In this document: piece by piece, positions 11,670-23,900 of the stretch
How the letters are laid out: each line of letters starts with the position of its first letter
Position numbering within the stretch: the first letter of the stretch is position 1
Assembly: GCA_035048495.1 (NCBI GenBank)
Contig: CM068546.1
Span: 32,134,674-32,198,673 of the forward strand
Source: Euptelea pleiosperma
Lineage: Eukaryota; Streptophyta; Magnoliopsida; Ranunculales; Eupteleaceae
Direction of reading: 5' to 3'
Length of the DNA stretch: 64,000 nt
Made by a program: the position numbers and the translations under genes
Notes under the pieces: generated by a model
The model's input: only the letters and a program-made list of their open reading frames with translations
Databases searched by the model: none
What the model was told of the DNA's origin: nothing

Positions 11670-11985
11670 CGTGCACCTTACACATGGCACACTCGTAGAG
11701 ATCACTGACTGTATCGATGTTTGGCCCAGTCCTAGGTGGGCCTATATGCAAAAAAAAAAAAATCAGCCTAATTAGTGGTTTTTAAAGATTTAATTGGAGT
11801 CGTTTTCATGGGTTGATTTTTAACCATAGATTTCAAGCATTATTTGGGGTACTCAGATTCAAAGGTTTGAAATCACTAATCAGACTGCTATTTGGTATAT
11901 AGGTCCACCTAGGAATCGGACAAACATCCATAAGGTCAGTGGTCTCTAAGAGTGTGCCATGTGGCTTATACTATTGTCTCTCATC
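11670..11985. mobile_element. G-box MITE core without recognisable ends
   Basis: The palindrome arms ATGGCACACTCGTAGAGATCACTGACTG-type and the mirrored CAGTGGTCTCTAAGAGTGTGCCATGTGG are present, with the usual central ATTTGGGGTAC stretch. Terminal GAGTAAAAC repeats are lost. Confidence 0.6.
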
Positions 11986-12315
11986 ATCATTGATGAGGGG
12001 CGTGGGCATGCCAGGCAACCTGAACTGTGAAGGGACATTTACCGAGGGAAGGTTTTACCTTCCAAAGTAGAGAGGCCTCTAATTGTGTCACATGTGTGGC
12101 AACCTGTTTTATAATAGTATAGATATTCATTTGAAATTAAGAAAAAAAGACTAAAGTACGCCATTTAGAACCAAGTTCTATCAGTGTTTCTAGGGCCACT
12201 TTTGGGAGAAAGGTCACAAATAACATCAATAATGGATTGCATTTTTTCAAAAAAATATTTTATTTTAAAAAATGACTTTTCTAAAAATATTTTTTTTTAA
12301 AATGTGTTTTTCTTA

Positions 12316-12598
12316 GGCTGTATTTGATTGCACGAAAAATTTTCCCCAGAAAATACATCTGGGATATGCCTTAAATGGCTGATTGATTGCAATGAGAACA
12401 TATATTTCAATCATGTGAGAAAATAAAGATGTATTTTCAGGTGGAAATGAATTCTCACCTATCTAGATGGGAAATGACTTCCGGGCTTAGTAGGAAAAAT
12501 TATATAGATTTATATTGGCTATGTAACAATGGAGTGAATGGACAATTTTGTTTTCCTAGGGAAAATGCAATATTCCCACTTCGTAATCAAGCACGGCC
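12316..12598. mobile_element. PIF/Harbinger (Tourist-like) MITE, TTA duplication
   Basis: The left end GGCTGTATTTGATTGCACG and the right end CGTAATCAAGCACGGCC are inverted repeats. TTA flanks both sides (12313-12315 and 12599-12601). Length of 283 bp and absence of coding sequence fit Tourist-like MITEs. Confidence 0.75.
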
Positions 12599-13299
12599 TT
12601 AAAAAAGTTATTTGGATCATCATTAATGAAAAATGTCTTTATCTTCTCTTAGTGGGCCTCACTACTATAATTGATGAGAATGATAAATGGAGAAGGGTTG
12701 CAGTATGGATTCTTTGTTTATTATTTTCAATGAGCTATCAATTTTTTTTTACTTGAAAAGCAGCTTTCAGTCTAAAAATGGCGATACAAACGGGAAATTT
12801 TTTTTTGAAATGTTTTATCACATCTACCAGAAATAACATCTCACTTCACATTTGAATTTTGAAAAGACAGGTAAGAACAGTTTTGTTGGAAGGGTATTAT
12901 CATCAACAATTGACCGAAAACGGTAGAAAGCTCACTAGAAAAAAATCAGTTCCATGCTTATATTACTACATAGTCTCTTGTCATTCCATCTATTGATAAC
13001 TTTCTTTAGGACTAGGCTTTTGCTGCATTTGGGAAAACTTAACCGGAGCTTATAGCTTGGGTTAAAGCATTGAGTTTGGGTAAGAAAGGATGCATGAAAT
13101 GATTAGAAGGATATTTTTGTCATTAAAAAGTTTTTTTTTTTAAAAGGTTTAACGGTCATTTAGAATTTGTATTGAAGGATTAGAAGGGTATTTTAGGTAT
13201 TTAAAGAGTTTCACTTAAGTTTTAATTTGAGCATGTGTGTTTTTACAAGTGCTTCCCGCATAAGCTATAAGTTATGAGCAATGGATCCCACTTTTAAAG

Positions 13300-13870
13300 A
13301 TGACTAGTAAATGGTGGTCAGAAGCTACTTCAAGCGGGTGGATGAATCATCGATTCATAAAAGAAGCTCGAATTTGCGAAGTAGAACAAATCAACTTTCA
13401 GCTCAATTGGAGAATCAAAAGGCCAAGATTCCTAAAGAAATAGGGAGGATTGACTTGATTGAAGAAAATAGAAACCTAGATGTGGAAGAGGAGGAAAAGA
13501 AAAACTGAAACTAGAGTTGGGAGGAGGTACTTAGAAGAGAAGAAACGTGTTGGAAACAAAAGTCTAGAATCAAATGGTTAAAAGCGAGAGATTGTAATAT
13601 TGGTTTCTTTCATAGAATTGCTAATGGAAGTAGAAGGAAGAACTTCATATCCAAACCGAAAAGCAAATGAGGTAGTGTTGGATAAGCTTAGTGACATTGG
13701 AGGGTTGGAGAGGACCCAAGGTTGATGGGCTTGATTGTGGTTCCATTCCTGTGGAGTGGCCGTTTTGGCTAGAAAGAAACGATCTTTGATCTCAATGGTG
13801 CTAAAGCTCTGGTTACCGATGGTTTCACATTTATTGCTCGTGTTCCTAAGAACACTTAGAGCCTACAGAT
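13300..13870 (+). mobile_element. Decayed LINE (L1-type) reverse transcriptase region
   Basis: Translated with frame changes, the stretch reads as the segment between endonuclease and reverse transcriptase of plant L1-type LINEs: EEIGRIDLIEENRNLD, then RIKWLKARDCNIGFFHRIAN with the usual WLK-D-N--FFH pattern, then a DGFTF-like remnant near 13820. Stops and shifts break it throughout. No poly(A) or target duplication is visible, so this is an internal fragment of a dead copy. Confidence 0.75.
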
Positions 13871-15612
13871 TATTTACCAATTAGTTTGGTGGGAAGTGTT
13901 TAAGGGTGTAAATTTGGCCTGAGACTCAAAGCCCGGCTCGGGATGAGTTTGGTCCTGCACATGGACAAAACCGAACAATCATATAAAACCCATTTGGATT
14001 TGGTCTATGCATGGACCGAACCCCTTGGACTGCCCTCTACATATCTACCTGTGCATGAGCCAGGCCGAACCCTTTTACACTCGGGTGGCTTCCTTTGAAC
14101 CCGTCAACCATGGCCATGATCTTGATGGATTCAGCCTGCACATGGCCGAACCCCACGCTCCGCACATGGTCTTAAGAAAAATGTGGGTGCAGACAAGGGC
14201 ACAAACAATGGCTCTACTTATGAATAAACCTAGAAGTGTTAGTGGGCTTGGTTAGCACGATGGGCTTTTTTTAGGCCATTCCCACCATAGGTTGGCTTAG
14301 GTTGCATTCATAGGCCTAGCAGGCTGGACCTGGGTTTGATTTGAGAGCCCAATAATTGGGTCCAAGATGGGAGCTAGGCCCAGTAGGTCCAATAGCCAGG
14401 AATTTTATTATTTCCTTTTAATTGAAATATGAAATGTTTTTTTTTCTCAGAACAAAGTCCTTTTTTATTTTGATTTTTATTTTAGGTAAAATTTATTTGT
14501 GACAGGTTTGCCAGGTAGACCCAGCCTGAACCTAGCTACTCTGAACTAGTTCAAACCCTATTAAACCAAGCCACCTTCTTCCACCTTATGCTTTCTTAAA
14601 TGTTAATTTAAGATAAAATATCTGGGTACAGCTGAACTATATTCTATACACAGATTTCATACCTGTACCCAGGTCATGTCAACACACATCTTGAGGGGAT
14701 CTGAAGGGTCTGCTGATGGCTATATTCTCATGTTGGCTTCATTTGAGACTTCAGAACCAGTAGGACCGGAAAATGATCCTATTAATTGAGTATAGAAGCA
14801 GAGACATCAATGCTTACCAACAAAGCAAGTGATCACACAAGTGTGAAAGATCATGCTACCCTGACAAAATATATAAGAAACCTCAATATGTGCCATTGAG
14901 TCTTCAGACCATGACTTTCCTGGTGTATTTGTTGCCTGGTTTACCAAAATAAAAAAGAAATGTTCATCTTCCCAAATCTTTTCAAATTATTGGGTAGCAT
15001 AATAAAACATAAATCATTAATCATAGTTTACATTTTTCAAATACATTGTTCATGTCATCAAATCAAAACAACAATAATAATATTAATATAATAACGGATT
15101 AAAGTTGTTGTTTTTTGTGTATCTTTCAAACAGAGCAAAATTTCAACCAGCGGCGTAATAAGTAAATATTCATAAGCAATTAATTCTTACTCTCGAATTT
15201 TGTGATTTCAGCATTAATGATTAAAGTTTGAGCCATCATGTTTTTCATGAGAAGGCCAAACCATTTGATTTCAGCATTAGTGATTACGCGTTGAGCCAGT
15301 AAGTTTTTCACGAGAAAGCCAAAGTTGTGTATTCCTCCCAAATCTTAAAAGATGGTATTATACAGTTGCAGGACCAGCAGTTTAACACTGTTAATCATCA
15401 AGCTTCTAAATTCAGAACATTGATCGAGTTAACTTCAAAAGAATTGCGTATTTATTTATACAACAGGAGGTCATTACTCCAGTTTCAGGAAGCAGACAAT
15501 CTAAACCAATGAAGGGGAATGAGTGAGCATACCAGATGTGAACAAGCGCTACATGAGATTTGAGATGATCCCTTCATCTAAAACCATGCACTTATATTTG
15601 GTGTGATGAGGA
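13871..15612. other. Intergenic; word-rich repeat then AT-rich flank of RKF3
   Basis: From 13905 to about 14590 there is a GC-richer block with recurring CATGGACCGAACCC and GCCCGGC-like words, probably an old transposon body without clear ends. From 14600 to 15612 the sequence is AT-rich and presumably holds the 3' untranslated region and terminator of the RKF3-type gene. Two similar segments near 15210-15270 and 15270-15330 (TGATTTCAGCATTA-TGATTA) look like a local duplication. Confidence 0.4.
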
Positions 15613-17523
15613 TTACTCCTTCCCCGTTTGGTCAGAACTTGGAGGATCACTCTCAAAGGTAAATGGATGGTAACCAGCAGAACTAGACAGATAACCCGAG
15701 TCACTACAGCTAACTGATTTCTCAATATCATCGATTCCAGAGACAATAGGAATGGGACGTTCTGGAATTGAGGGGACGGGCAGCTCAGTTTCCAACATCT
15801 TCACAATCTGATCCATTGTCGGCCTAGCATATAACTGCGGATGAGAAGAAAGAACGGCAATCAGTATATACTTCTCCATGACTTCTGGCGGTCCCAACTC
15901 GGGCATGCCATCTTCAATAACATCCAATGTTCTCCCTCTCTTCACTAGTGACCAAGCCCAGTCAGTAACTAGGAAAGTTTGGTTCTCATTGGAGGCAACA
16001 AGCGCCTTCTTCCCACTCAAAAGCTCAAGAAGCACAACCCCAAAGCTGTAAACATCACTTCTCTCCGTCAACTGCCCATACAAAGCATACTCGGGGGAAA
16101 CGTATCCTAAAGTCCCAGCTACCCTGGTGCTCAGATGAGTCACTCCCTCTGGTGTAAACTTTGCCAACCCGAAATCAGCAACCTTGGCCTCAAAATTTTC
16201 GTCCAAGAGTATATTACTAGCTTTAATATCCCTGTGGATGATAGTAGGCTGAGCTCCATAATGTAAGTAAGACAAACCTCGTGCTGTCCCAAGGGCGATC
16301 TTCTGACGAACTGGCCAACTCAGCTTCTTCTCCACCGACCCGAAAAGATGATCATAAAGACTTCCATTACGCATCAAATCACACACAATTATCCTCTGGT
16401 GGCCTTCGAAAGGAGTAGTCGCAGTACAGTACCCTCTTAGAGCAACAAGGTTTACATGCCTAATACTCGCAATAACTTCAACCTCGTGGGCAAAACTGGC
16501 ATCCCCAGCAGCAGAACAGTTTTTGAATCTCTTCAAGGCAACCTCAGATCCATCGAATAAAATCCCCCTGTAAACATTCCCGTAGCCTCCTTTCCCAATT
16601 ATGTTATCCCTATAGAAATTCTTTGTAGCCTGTTTCAATTCCTCGAACGTGAACCTAACCAGAGTCGTGCTCGCATTAATTGAATCCAACTGTGAACCCA
16701 AACTCTTCTCCAATTTTACCACCTTCTTCCTCCCATTCCTTTTCTTGCTCCTCCTCCACAGAAACCAAAACCCTCCAACTACCCCCAACAAGCCTAAAAT
16801 GCAACCTATCACAACCCCACAAATCACAGCTTTCCGTTTCTTATTTACCGAACCAGGCGAAGATAAATCAAGAGCAAACAAACACTTTGTAGTTCCATCA
16901 TCAGTCGATGCAGAATTATTATCCAAAGCAGCCGCATAGATGAACGGATACGCGTCACATTCGGTCACATTCCCTACTACCGGACCAGGAAGATAAGACG
17001 CCTGGAGGCGCGACAAGCTTGTCGTGCACGCGGCACAAGGAGAATTATTCTCAAGAGACTGGTTGCAAGAACGCCGCACGTCTTGCAACGTAGCCTCAGG
17101 AACTAAGTTTTCGAACTGCGATCGAGACGTAATGTTCATACATCCCTCAGAAATCCAGCTAGTTTGGAACCCACAAGCCGATCGGATATTGAATTTAGGG
17201 AAGAATTCATCGACTAAGGTCTGGTACGAGACCCAACAAGACTCAGAGGCATTCAAAGGGGGCAGAAAGAAACCAGTGGTTTTGAGGTAATCGGATTGAA
17301 CGAGATGAAGACCTTGAAGAATGTATCGACACTCTGTCGGAACATCGAGAAGCTCTGAGCGCTTCTTCGAGCCTTGGACGAGTTTACGAAGAACATCAAA
17401 GTTCATCGGACATGGAGAATCAGCGAGTTTTCTGGTTGGGATTTCGCGGCCATTAACGAAAGAATAAGTAAAATTAGGAAACCCTAACCCTAAGGCTAAA
17501 ATGAAGAACAAAAAGAGGTGCAT
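15613..17523 (-). CDS. RKF3: RKF3-type receptor-like serine/threonine kinase
   Basis: A single uninterrupted frame encodes 636 residues, matching from memory Arabidopsis RKF3 (receptor-like kinase in flowers 3) in layout and length; the family is normally intronless. Residues 1-25 are a signal peptide. The cysteine-rich ectodomain (about 38-216) is SPARK-like and has several N-glycosylation sequons. A transmembrane helix spans about 231-256, followed by a basic stop-transfer stretch. The kinase domain (about 290-580) has the glycine loop GKGGYGNV (310-317), Lys331 in VALK, HRD at 430-432 and DFG at 450-452, so it should be active. A serine-rich tail follows. It would signal from the plasma membrane; the ligand is unknown. 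The ATG at 17523 is chosen because the signal peptide follows directly. Confidence 0.95.
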   Translation of the reverse strand: MHLFLFFILALGLGFPNFTYSFVNGREIPTRKLADSPCPMNFDVLRKLVQGSKKRSELLDVPTECRYILQGLHLVQSDYLKTTGFFLPPLNASESCWVSYQTLVDEFFPKFNIRSACGFQTSWISEGCMNITSRSQFENLVPEATLQDVRRSCNQSLENNSPCAACTTSLSRLQASYLPGPVVGNVTECDAYPFIYAAALDNNSASTDDGTTKCLFALDLSSPGSVNKKRKAVICGVVIGCILGLLGVVGGFWFLWRRSKKRNGRKKVVKLEKSLGSQLDSINASTTLVRFTFEELKQATKNFYRDNIIGKGGYGNVYRGILFDGSEVALKRFKNCSAAGDASFAHEVEVIASIRHVNLVALRGYCTATTPFEGHQRIIVCDLMRNGSLYDHLFGSVEKKLSWPVRQKIALGTARGLSYLHYGAQPTIIHRDIKASNILLDENFEAKVADFGLAKFTPEGVTHLSTRVAGTLGYVSPEYALYGQLTERSDVYSFGVVLLELLSGKKALVASNENQTFLVTDWAWSLVKRGRTLDVIEDGMPELGPPEVMEKYILIAVLSSHPQLYARPTMDQIVKMLETELPVPSIPERPIPIVSGIDDIEKSVSCSDSGYLSSSAGYHPFTFESDPPSSDQTGKE

Positions 17524-17817
17524 TGAGATCTAGGGTTTTTTATTTTCATGAAGTTGTGCAAGTTTTGATTCAGAGAAGTTTAAATTGTTGGAAATGTAAA
17601 CAAATTAAGTTTTGTTTGAAGAGGAACTGCTCGGTTCTTACCTTCTTCTTCTTCTTCTGTTGCTTATCCGGTCCAACAGCTGCCGGTTTGACATTTGGTG
17701 AAGGATGGGGGCTTTGAGTAGCTTCGGAGAATCAGGAAACTGTAGGAAATGACGAGCTTAAGCGGGATTTGTTGACCGTGGAGCAGGGGAGGAGATCAGG
17801 AAACATATCCCATTCTG

Positions 17818-18205
17818 GAGTAGAACTTTACTGACTTAGTTCAGCATCAACTTTGATGACGGACCACAGTATGAGCCACGTGGGTTATTCTTAGAGATCA
17901 CCTACCGTATGGATGTTTGGCCTAACCCTAAGTGGACCTACAGACCAAAAATTGTCCTGATTAGTGATTTCTAAGTGTCGGATTGCAGTCTGTTTCATGG
18001 GTTTATTTTTAACCGTGGAATTCGAGGATTATTTGGGGTACAAATATCCAAAGGTTTGAATCATTAATCAGGCTAATTTTTGGTATATAGATCCAGTTAG
18101 GGTTAGGTCAAACATCTATACGGTCAGAGATCTCTATAAGTATGCCACGTGTCTCATACTGCTCCATTGATGACAGACGTGTGTTACGTTGTCAGCAAAG
18201 TTCTC
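17818..18205. mobile_element. G-box MULE-type MITE, duplication CCCATTCTG
   Basis: Left end GAGTAGAACTTTACTGAC; right end GTCAGCAAAGTTCTC. CCCATTCTG is repeated exactly on both sides (17809-17817, 18206-18214). The arms hold GCCACGTGGG and GCCACGTGTC. It lies about 295 bp upstream of the RKF3 ATG, so its G-boxes sit within promoter distance of that gene. Confidence 0.85.
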
Positions 18206-18499
18206 CCCATTCTGTCACATGGAGAAAAGGAAAAAAAATTAGTCAATTACAACTACTCAGTATGTCAATCATTTGAGAAGGGTTCTCTGCACATACAGAC
18301 GTGGAGAGAAGAAATCTCTACCGTCACTAGCCGAACCAGGATTTTGTTCGAGGGTGAGCCAAGTGGCAAGTGACAGCCAATCCTCAATGTCAATGTACAT
18401 TTTTAATTGACAAAATTACCCCTTACAGAAATGGACAATTAAAGCCCATCAACTTTTTAATTATTTTTCTTCCTAGCCAATTTTCTTTAGTAAATCTGT

Positions 18500-18815
18500 G
18501 ATGACGACTATTGGTCACGGCCATAGTATTTGTCACGTGCAACACTGTTAGAGACCGCTGACCACATGGATGTTTAGCCCATCCCTAAGTGGACCTATAT
18601 AGCAAAAATGAGCCTCATTAGTGTTTTCTAACCTTTGGATCTAAGTACCCCACTGCTAAAAACATTCCCATGAAAAAAAGTCAAATTCAATGGTTAGAAA
18701 ACACTAAAGAGGTTCATTTTGGGTATGTAGGTCTACCTAGGGACGGGTCAAACATCTATGTGGTCAATGGTCTCTAAGAATGCTGCACGTGACAAGTATT
18801 ATGGTCCACCATCAG
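18500..18815. mobile_element. G-box MITE core, ends worn
   Basis: GTCACGTGCAACACTGTTAGAGACCGCTGAC on the left is mirrored by GTCAATGGTCTCTAAGAATGCTGCACGTGAC on the right, around a palindromic centre. Terminal repeats and target duplication are not recognisable. Confidence 0.6.
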
Positions 18816-19178
18816 CTTAGGGATTGGATAAACATTGAAGTTGAAGGTGGGCAAGGTGAGAGTGTTGCATTGGCTCAAACTGTAGACCACCTAGGGATAT
18901 ATGCAAAAATTCAAAGTTGAGGGTTGGCAACTGGAACCCCTCTGGCTCTGTCACTTGAAGCCGCGAGATTTTCGAAGCAGCAATCATGCGCCCAATGATC
19001 GTGCACAACATATACACATGGTTTAGACTTTGGTTTAAAAAAGACTTTAAAAAGTAACTATGGGCATAATGTATATGTAGTGTGCAATCAGTGGCTCATG
19101 ATCACTGCTTCAAAATTCCCGCCGCTTCAAAATTTTCTCAACATTTTCCACTCCCATTATGCTACGTGCCTCCTTCGG

Positions 19179-19401
19179 GAGTAAAACTTCGATGACAGGG
19201 CAGCAGATCAAGGCACGTGAATTTTGTACCAGCGGACCACCCCGGCCTAACCACCCACGTACACAGGTGAGTGTTTTGGCAAAAAGCACTCGAGTACTCC
19301 TCTGGGTATGTGTGTGGTGAGGCCGTACAAAGTCCACGTGCCAAAATCTGCTGCCCTGTCATCTCCTTCGATGATAGGGCCCGGTCATCAAAGTTTTATC
19401 C
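19179..19401. mobile_element. GAGTAAAAC MULE-type MITE, duplication CTCCTTCGG
   Basis: The element begins GAGTAAAACTTCGATGACAG and ends CATCAAAGTTTTATCC. CTCCTTCGG is repeated exactly on both sides (19170-19178, 19402-19410). The inner arms are CAGCAGATCAAGGCACGTG and its complement, with GTGAGTGTTTTGGC toward the loop. Confidence 0.87.
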
Positions 19402-19629
19402 CTCCTTCGGCTTCATTGACCATAGATGGCTAGTTCCAAGTTCCAACCCCTATGTAGATCTACACACAAAAAAACAGTCAGATTGGTGATTTGTAACTGT
19501 TAGATTCAAGCATTTTTTCTGGGTCCTCAAATTCGACGGCTAGAAATTCAATTATTGGTGTGTAAATCCACCTAGGTCAAGGTGGCCCCATAAGAGTGCC
19601 ACTTGAGAGGGAAAAATTGAAACAAGCAA

Positions 19630-20140
19630 TTTAAATCTTTGATGACAGCCATGCGGCACTCTTAAAGACCACTGACTGTATGGATGTCTGTCCCATCCCT
19701 AGGTGGACCCTATACCATGGTTAAAAATCAACACATCAAAGAACTCCAATCCAACGGTTATAAATTATTGATCAGACTTATTTTTGGTCTGTAGGTGACC
19801 AAAACATCCATAAAGTCAGTGGTCTCTAGTATTGTGGTCCGTCGATATCAAAAGATGCCTCTTTTGCCGCATTGTCATTTCAGCGACCTGTACACTTCTT
19901 CTATCCGCTGTTTGTGCAGAAAACGTTTTTCACGAGAGCACTTCGTTAATCTGATTTGCTAAATTGCCATGGCCACTGACCGGATGGATGTTTGGCCCCC
20001 GATTTGGTGGACCTACACACCAAAAATCAACTTGATTGCTGATATCTAACCGTTGGATTTGAGTATCCCAAATAATGCTCCAAGCTCACGGCTAAAAATC
20101 AACCTAGAAGAAAACTCAAATCCAACGGCTAAAAATCACT
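19630..20140. mobile_element. Two partial G-box MITE cores
   Basis: Around 19640-19835 there is a shortened palindromic core (GCGGCACTCTTAAAGACCACTGACTG mirrored near 19810-19830). A second half-core starts at 19970 (ACTGACCGGATGGATGTTTGG) and ends near 20140 without its mirrored arm. Both lack terminal repeats. Confidence 0.5.
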
Positions 20141-20293
20141 AGTCTAATTAAGAGGCGGAGTAGGTGCAACTTTTTGACTTTTAGTGGGATGGCAGTTGTA
20201 CAATGTACGTTTTTCCCATGGTTTGAAACTTTGAAGTCGGCAAGCACCGATCCATCCGATCTCGGGGTTGTCTTGCCTGAGATGCATGTTTGG

Positions 20294-20662
20294 GAGTAAA
20301 CCTTTGCTCACAAAGCCGATCACACACAACAATATGAGCCACGTGGCACACTCTTAGAGTACGATGACCATATGAATGTTCGGCCAGTCCCCCGTTGGAC
20401 CTGAAAAACAAAAATCAGACTGATTAGTTATGTCAGACCTTTGGATCTAGTACCCCAAATAATGGTCAATATGCTCTATATTCTACTGTTAAAAGTAACC
20501 CATACAAATGACTCCAATCCAACGTTTAGAAACCACTAATCAAGCTAATTTTTGGTTTACAAGTCCACCGGGGGCTAGCCAAACATCCATACGGTCATCG
20601 TCCTCTAAGAGTGTACCCCGTGGCTCATATTGTGATGTGTGATCGGCTTTGAAGGTTTTCTC
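20294..20662. mobile_element. G-box MULE-type MITE, duplication CATGTTTGG
   Basis: Starts GAGTAAACCTTTGCTCACAA and ends GGTTTTCTC. CATGTTTGG is repeated exactly (20285-20293, 20663-20671). GCCACGTGGC near 20338 is a perfect 10-bp palindrome; the opposite arm has CCCCGTGGC. The copy at 8158-8535 is its close relative. Confidence 0.88.
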
Positions 20663-20671
20663 CATGTTTGG

Positions 20672-20957
20672 TAAACTCTTGGGACACGTGGCACAGCTCT
20701 TAGAGAATGCTGACCGTATGGATGTTTGACCAATCCCTAGGTGGACCCACAAACCAATAATTCTCAAATGCCTACCCATGAAAATGACTCCAATTCAACG
20801 ATTAGAAATCACTAATCAGGTTGAGTTTAGGTTTAGGTCCACTTAGGGATTAACCAAACATCCATGAAGTCAGCGTCCTCTAAAATGTACCACGTGGCTG
20901 ATACTGTGGGTGGTCAGCGACTTTACTGACCATTAACTGTCGGCAAAGTTTTACTCT
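20672..20957. mobile_element. G-box MITE core abutting the previous element
   Basis: ACACGTGGCACAGCTCTTAGAGAATGCTGACC is mirrored at 20865-20900, and the right terminus CAAAGTTTTACTC (to 20957) is intact. The left terminus is absent: it begins right at the duplication of the neighbouring element, so one probably inserted into or truncated the other. Confidence 0.6.
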
Positions 20958-23900
20958 TTGAAACAACTTCCCATGTCAAAGATTTCGCAACCGGGGTCTG
21001 ATGTAAGAAAAGAGACGAAAAGTTTCAGTCTTCTCTCCTAGTCCAGCTTGCACGGACCGTGTCTCAAATGAAGTTGGATGGACTCCTTCCTGTTCGGAAT
21101 CCGGATTCTGTGGGACTGAGACCCTCCACATAATGTCAACACAGCACATTCCTTCGGGCCGGCCACTGACCATGAATGATTGGCCCACCCTTGGAAGCAA
21201 ACAAAATAAATCAGTCTGATTAGTGATTTCTAGCCATTAGATTCGAGCCCTTTTTAAAATTAGAAAATCAAAATTCTAAAGTTGTCCATACTTAATTATT
21301 AAGGGTTGTTTTGTAAATATGGAAGTAATGGCATATAAAGTAATTAAGTTGTTACCACCCTCGCCTGATTCATCACTGTCAGATCTCTATAAGTAAATTA
21401 GGACTATTATGCAGTTGACTACTAGAGCAACAAAATCATCTAATTCAACTTCTAGGTCCCAGCCTTTTGTCGTGGACAACTCATAAGCTTTAGTTTCTGA
21501 CCCATCTGTCGTTTCATAATTAGGGATGTACCTAGGCTTTACGTAGGAAAGCTGATAGCAGGACTCTGTCAGTCGCTTTACGTTGGAAAGCTGATAGGAC
21601 TCTGTCAGTCGATAGCACTCGTGGGTTGTGGAGAAGCACACAAGAATTGATCATTTAAGAATTATTTTGAAAATATAGAAATAATGACATGCTAAGTAAT
21701 TTAGTGGTCAAAAAGGGTGTTGTTTTGAAAATATGGATAAAAAGGCATGGTAAATAATTTAATGATTATGAGTGGGGCATTAAATGAACGTCTTTGTCTT
21801 TAGTGTTTTATTTTCTTTTTGATTTTCCTAGAAAAGGTGTTGCCTACGTTTTTTTTTTTTATATAGGCCTAGGTAAATGTAATGTGACAACCTAAGTTTT
21901 AGCTTTAAAATAGTAATAGATGGTATATATATTTCCTTAGCAATATCGGATTGAGTCATTATAGACTAGTCTAGGTATATCTAAAACTGCTATAGGATCA
22001 TGATTCTCCATTCCAACTAGTTAGCTATTCAGCATAAGGAAAAAATTTGGGACGAGAATAGTACGAATATAATCCATTTTGAAATTTTAAAATACAGTAA
22101 AGAAACGGTCAAATAAACAGGAAACGGAAAATAAAAAAATAAAAAATAAAAAGTTCGAGAATAATTTGTGTATGATACGATTTTGTATAAAAAGCCCAGC
22201 ACCACACGCACATTTACAGACCAAACATTAGCATGATTAATGCTTTATATCCTTCAAATTTTAGACTTTTTCAAGGGTCGATTTTCAACAATGGGATTGG
22301 ATCATAATTTTGGGTGGGTACAAAGTTCCAATGCCCAAAATCACCAATCAGACTGATTTTCAACCGAGATTGGAGATCCCCCCGATAAAAGAAAGTTAGG
22401 TCATTGATCACTAAGAATGTGTCAATGGACTCTTGCTGCAGGTGTCGAATTTGAAGTATTATTGAATTGTTTTATTGAAAAAAATGAAAATATGTGTTTT
22501 AATCGATTTTAGAGAAAAATAGAGAATTATCCATACAGTTCAATATGTACAGTCATTAAAAACTTTTTTTTCTTCAAAAAAAACTTAATATTCGGGTGTA
22601 ATACGTGTATAGTATGGAGAATTACTAACTAGGGTCCAGACTCCAGACCCGATATTATCATATCTGATTGGGTTATCCCCTTCGCAGCCCTAACTATAAG
22701 GATCTATTGGGCCAGTGTTGGCCCAAGCTGAGTTTTGTCCAATTTGGCCTAGGATATATCATAAATGTAGCTAGGCCCAAGCCCGGACCAGACCATTAAG
22801 GGTACAACATGTTACGCCCAAACCTGTCCTGATGATAGATATAATGGGCCGGACCATTAGATTTATGGCCTCAGCTAATTCTTGTTAAAAGTTCAAACTC
22901 AAGCCCTGCTCACATATTTAGCAACCCTCAAAATCAATCATAAGCCCAGTAAATCACCCAAGCTGGGGCCCATGCAAGAACTAAAAACCCATTAGGCCAG
23001 CCAACCCTTTAACACCCTCACTGCAAGAAGTGTTAATGGGCCGGGTCTGCCACGATGGGCTGGGCCAAGGTTTGATTAAGGCCTGATTGATAAATGGCCC
23101 AAGCTTGGGTTAAAAGACATAATACCTGAGGCCCAGCCCAATTCTAATGACCTGGCCCGTTATATCTATTAATTGGCCAGATTTGGGCCTAAAACATTAG
23201 GCCTGTAATGGGTCAGACCAGGCCAGGCTTGGGATATGTATGATGGGTCGGGCTCCGATAGAACTAGAGCAGGCCCTAATCCGTCCCATTAACACCCCAA
23301 CTTACTGAACACCATCTAATTGGCTTTGAACAATTTTCCAAGTGAATTCATCTTGATCAAGGGATCTATATAAAGTATTTTCAGGAAATCTCCCTGCAAG
23401 ATACATGGACTTTTACGCCATTTTCAAGGATTGATCACCTGTAGGCCCCGCCCTGTAAGGGTTGCCCTCAGAAAAGTTTTCTAGAAACAATTCTTGCCCA
23501 CAAATATCCGTAAAAATTTTCTAGATCAACACATTTTAACATACAAATCCTTTTCTATAAAACTTTTTGTAGAGAGAATTAATCCAAGTCCTTACGCACC
23601 GTGGTACCATTTTTCAATTCCTTTCGAGTTTTTTTTTTTTTTTTTTTCTGGAAATACAAAAAAAAAAAAAAAAAGAAATAAGTTTCCTCAAATGATTCTG
23701 TAAATACAAATTCGAACGGAATTTTTTTAAAACTAGTCATATTAATAGGAGTTAAGATAAAGAAAATCCCGTGGAAATGGTTTGGGCATGTACAATGAAG
23801 ACCAAATATCGATGCATCAGTATATGAGGTACGTTGCATCTTAATGACACTTAAAAGGGCGAAAGGTAGGCCGAAAACGACGTGAATTATGATTTTGAGA